DNA of 33,121 nucleotides from Paludibacteraceae bacterium (lineage in GTDB: Bacteria > Bacteroidota > Bacteroidia > Bacteroidales > Paludibacteraceae): contig JAFSMP010000031.1 of assembly GCA_017447875.1 (NCBI GenBank), positions 1 through 33,121 of the forward strand. The letters run 5' to 3'. The notes under the pieces are model-generated. The model ran no database searches. It saw only the letters and a list, made by a program, of their open reading frames with translations, and was not told the origin of the DNA. The translations under genes and the position numbers were made by a program. Below, in pieces: positions 31,691-33,121 of this stretch (positions are counted from its first letter, which is position 1; every line of letters begins with the position of its first letter).

Positions 31691-32020
31691 AAAATATATA
31701 CTAAAGGGCTTCTTTTAGCGTGTTGTAAAATGTTGATTTAGAGAGTATTGTGAAAATCACCGGAATAAAAATTACTAAAGCCTGTTGGCGAGTTACTAAA
31801 GTGCGCATATTTTGTTATGAAATAAGAAATATTGGATACGTAGAATAACGCCCATTGTGCACTCTTGTCGTGTTTTTACGACAATAACCAAAAAGCGCCA
31901 TGCCCTTCCGAGCATGACGCTTTATCAATGACTAGTTGCTATTCAATTCATCTTGAAGATAGCTATATACGTATCCGGAAGATTGGAAATATAAGCCTGT
32001 ATTGGGATTATTTATCTTCC
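31691..32020. other. Gene-free interval between operon promoter and SPFH gene
   Basis: No convincing gene. TACTAAAG occurs three times in the same direction (31699, 31773, 31794; the last two 21 bp apart). A 7-bp hairpin TTGTCGT GTTTTT ACGACAA lies at 31865-31884 and a terminator-like hairpin at 31890-31923. A 68-codon open frame at 31865-32071 runs through both hairpins and into the antisense of the SPFH gene and is not credited. Confidence 0.5.
31890..31923 (-). terminator. Terminator-like hairpin after the SPFH gene
   Basis: AAAGCG-x-CATGC pairs with GCATG-x-CGCTTT (one mismatch) and on the minus strand is followed by TTTTTGG. It lies about 100 bases after the SPFH stop. Confidence 0.6.
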
Positions 32021-32857
32021 TTACTTCGGGATATTGATCAACGGAGTTGCTGTACCCTGATATTGGGGTAACTTACCATCCCATTTCTCAATCCAGTCTT
32101 CCTGAATGATGAGTGTCGAAAGGGATGCCGAAATCGTGCGGTTGTAGTACGCCTCCGCGTCTGCCTTGATCTTCATCGCCTTCGCCTCACCTTCCGCCTT
32201 GGCTACCGCAATCTTTGCATTCGCCTCTGCCTGCTTCACCTCGTTCTCGGCCTTCAATGCAGCCTGAACAGCGGCATTCTTCGCATCAATCATCTGACGC
32301 AAGGACTCCGGAGGAGTAATCTGACTCGTGAACTCCGTCACCGTGAAGCCTTCCTTCGTCAGCGTCGAGTCCAGCATCACACGCACCTCTTTCTCAAACT
32401 TTGCACGACTCGCCATCAACTCGTCCGACGTGTAGTTGTTGGCCGCCACACGGTATGCGTCATAGATCACCGTCCGCATGTAGCCTTCCTGAATCTCCAC
32501 CAGATCCGTACGGTACTTGAAGAAGATATCCGTCGCTTTCTCGCGATTCAGGTAATATGCCATCGTCGGGTCCATCGTGAAGATAGCCGCGTCTTTGGTA
32601 TTCACCGTGAACGGCTTGTAATCTACACGCTGCACATAGATCGGATAGGTGTGAATTGCCGTAGTGATCGGGCAGTAGAACACATAACCCGTCACCGGCG
32701 AAGCCTTCAGCGTACCCTGCTCCGACAGCGATAACTTATTGAACTTGATTCCTACTTCCGAAGAATCCACGCGCGTGCAACGCACGCATGTTAAATTAAA
32801 TAGAATGAGTACCGCCAGGACTATTCCCAAACGTACCAAAAGTTTGTTATTATTCAT
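32021..32857 (-). CDS. Prohibitin-like SPFH protein
   Basis: The 278-residue protein has one N-terminal membrane helix (about 8-26, VRLGIVLAVLILFNLTCV), an SPFH/band-7 domain (DSSEVGIKFNKLS to TSQITPPESLRQMIDAK), then a long Ala/Glu/Lys coiled coil (AALKAENEVKQAEANAKIAVAK) that mediates ring assembly. Prohibitin homologues form membrane scaffolds and regulate proteases or lipid domains. The ATG at 32855-32857 is chosen over 32989 because a perfect promoter lies at 32877-32908. It is single-cistron with a terminator at 31890-31923. No FtsH or NfeD gene is adjacent. Confidence 0.92.
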   Translation of the reverse strand: MNNNKLLVRLGIVLAVLILFNLTCVRCTRVDSSEVGIKFNKLSLSEQGTLKASPVTGYVFYCPITTAIHTYPIYVQRVDYKPFTVNTKDAAIFTMDPTMAYYLNREKATDIFFKYRTDLVEIQEGYMRTVIYDAYRVAANNYTSDELMASRAKFEKEVRVMLDSTLTKEGFTVTEFTSQITPPESLRQMIDAKNAAVQAALKAENEVKQAEANAKIAVAKAEGEAKAMKIKADAEAYYNRTISASLSTLIIQEDWIEKWDGKLPQYQGTATPLINIPK

Positions 32858-32876
32858 AATTTCCAATGTTTTTCTG

Positions 32877-32908
32877 CAAAGGTACAACTTTTTTTTGATA
32901 TATGCAAG
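32877..32908 (-). promoter_or_regulatory. Promoter of the SPFH gene
   Basis: On the minus strand CTTG (32905-32908), 20 bp, TACCTTTG (32877-32884). Confidence 0.82.
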
Positions 32909-33027
32909 AAGGAAGTCGTTTTTTTTCTTAAAATTAGGTGTTTTTTGCTTTATGGGCACAAAAAAAGCGCACTTTTCGATGGAGGGCACTGAAAAACCCT
33001 CCTGAATAAGTTTAAATTAAGAAAATG

Positions 33028-33078
33028 GCACATATGTGTAAAAAAACTTGCATATGTGCTATTTTTTTTGTACCTTTG
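33028..33078 (+). promoter_or_regulatory. Promoter with inverted repeat for a gene leaving the window
   Basis: CTTG (33047-33050), 20 bp, TACCTTTG (33071-33078). GCACATATG (33028-33036) and CATATGTGC (33051-33059) form a perfect 9-bp inverted repeat around the -33 element, a possible operator. Confidence 0.72.
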
Positions 33079-33099
33079 TAGCATAATTGAGAAATAGTT

Positions 33100-33121
33100 A
33101 TGCTGAGCCAACAACCAACAC
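33100..33121 (+). CDS. Start of a gene cut by the window end
   Basis: ATG at 33100, 22 bases after the -7 element, followed by codons for MLSQQPT before the window ends. The start is credible because of the promoter. Seven residues are too few to name the product. Confidence 0.5.

Noticed and set aside
32858-32989. 44-residue N-terminal extension of the SPFH protein
   Set aside because: The promoter at 32877-32908 lies inside it, and the shorter form has a normal membrane anchor.

Overview
The window reads as a chromosomal segment of a Bacteroidales bacterium (phylum Bacteroidota), probably gut-associated. The reasons are a SusC/SusD pair with pectin-degrading enzymes, the gene order sigma-54 activator - LptE - SecG, and a Bacteroidetes-type promoter (TTTG or CTTG, 20 bp, TAnnTTTG) in front of many genes. 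I cannot fix genus or species from sequence alone.

Layout. (1) 1-3337: a mobile or accessory block. It holds a 5'-cut DUF2442 gene, a 43-residue peptide gene, a REP-associated tyrosine transposase (RAYT) ringed by REP-like hairpins, an AAA_14/DUF4143 ATPase, and a second DUF2442 copy broken off at a REP-like element. (2) 3355-5627, minus strand: secG, lptE and a sigma-54 activator, all envelope related. (3) 5809-10845, plus strand: a Wza-like lipoprotein, a Wzc-like BY-kinase and topoisomerase III in one tight run. (4) 11037-20250: a polysaccharide utilization locus (PUL) for pectin, with SusC, SusD, a surface pectate lyase, a small secreted protein with a T9SS-like tail, and a convergent GH28 polygalacturonase. 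(5) 20296-27710, minus strand: an FAD oxidoreductase coupled to recA, then a housekeeping run rplY-pth-sulfatase-type membrane transferase-S4 protein-DUF4924-nth. (6) 27872-29494: tRNA-Gln(UUG), and tyrS with a structured leader. (7) 29606-31690: an AT-rich three-gene operon (glycine-zipper lipoprotein, membrane PH-domain protein, membrane-anchored HTH protein) with its own promoter. (8) 31865-33121: a prohibitin-like SPFH protein and a divergent promoter leading out of the window.

The most unusual signal is not a gene. A short palindromic repeat, GACC + small hairpin + TGTTA (16-23 bp units, usually four in tandem), occurs at five loci. Hairpin arms change together from unit to unit. Three of the arrays lie inside genes and are read through in frame (lptE, the FAD oxidoreductase, the sulfatase-type transferase), which recalls Rickettsia palindromic elements. 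Separate 7-bp and 8-bp tandem arrays, each locus with its own motif, are also scattered between and inside genes. The second candidate for an undescribed system is the lipoprotein/PH/HTH operon at 29606-31557.
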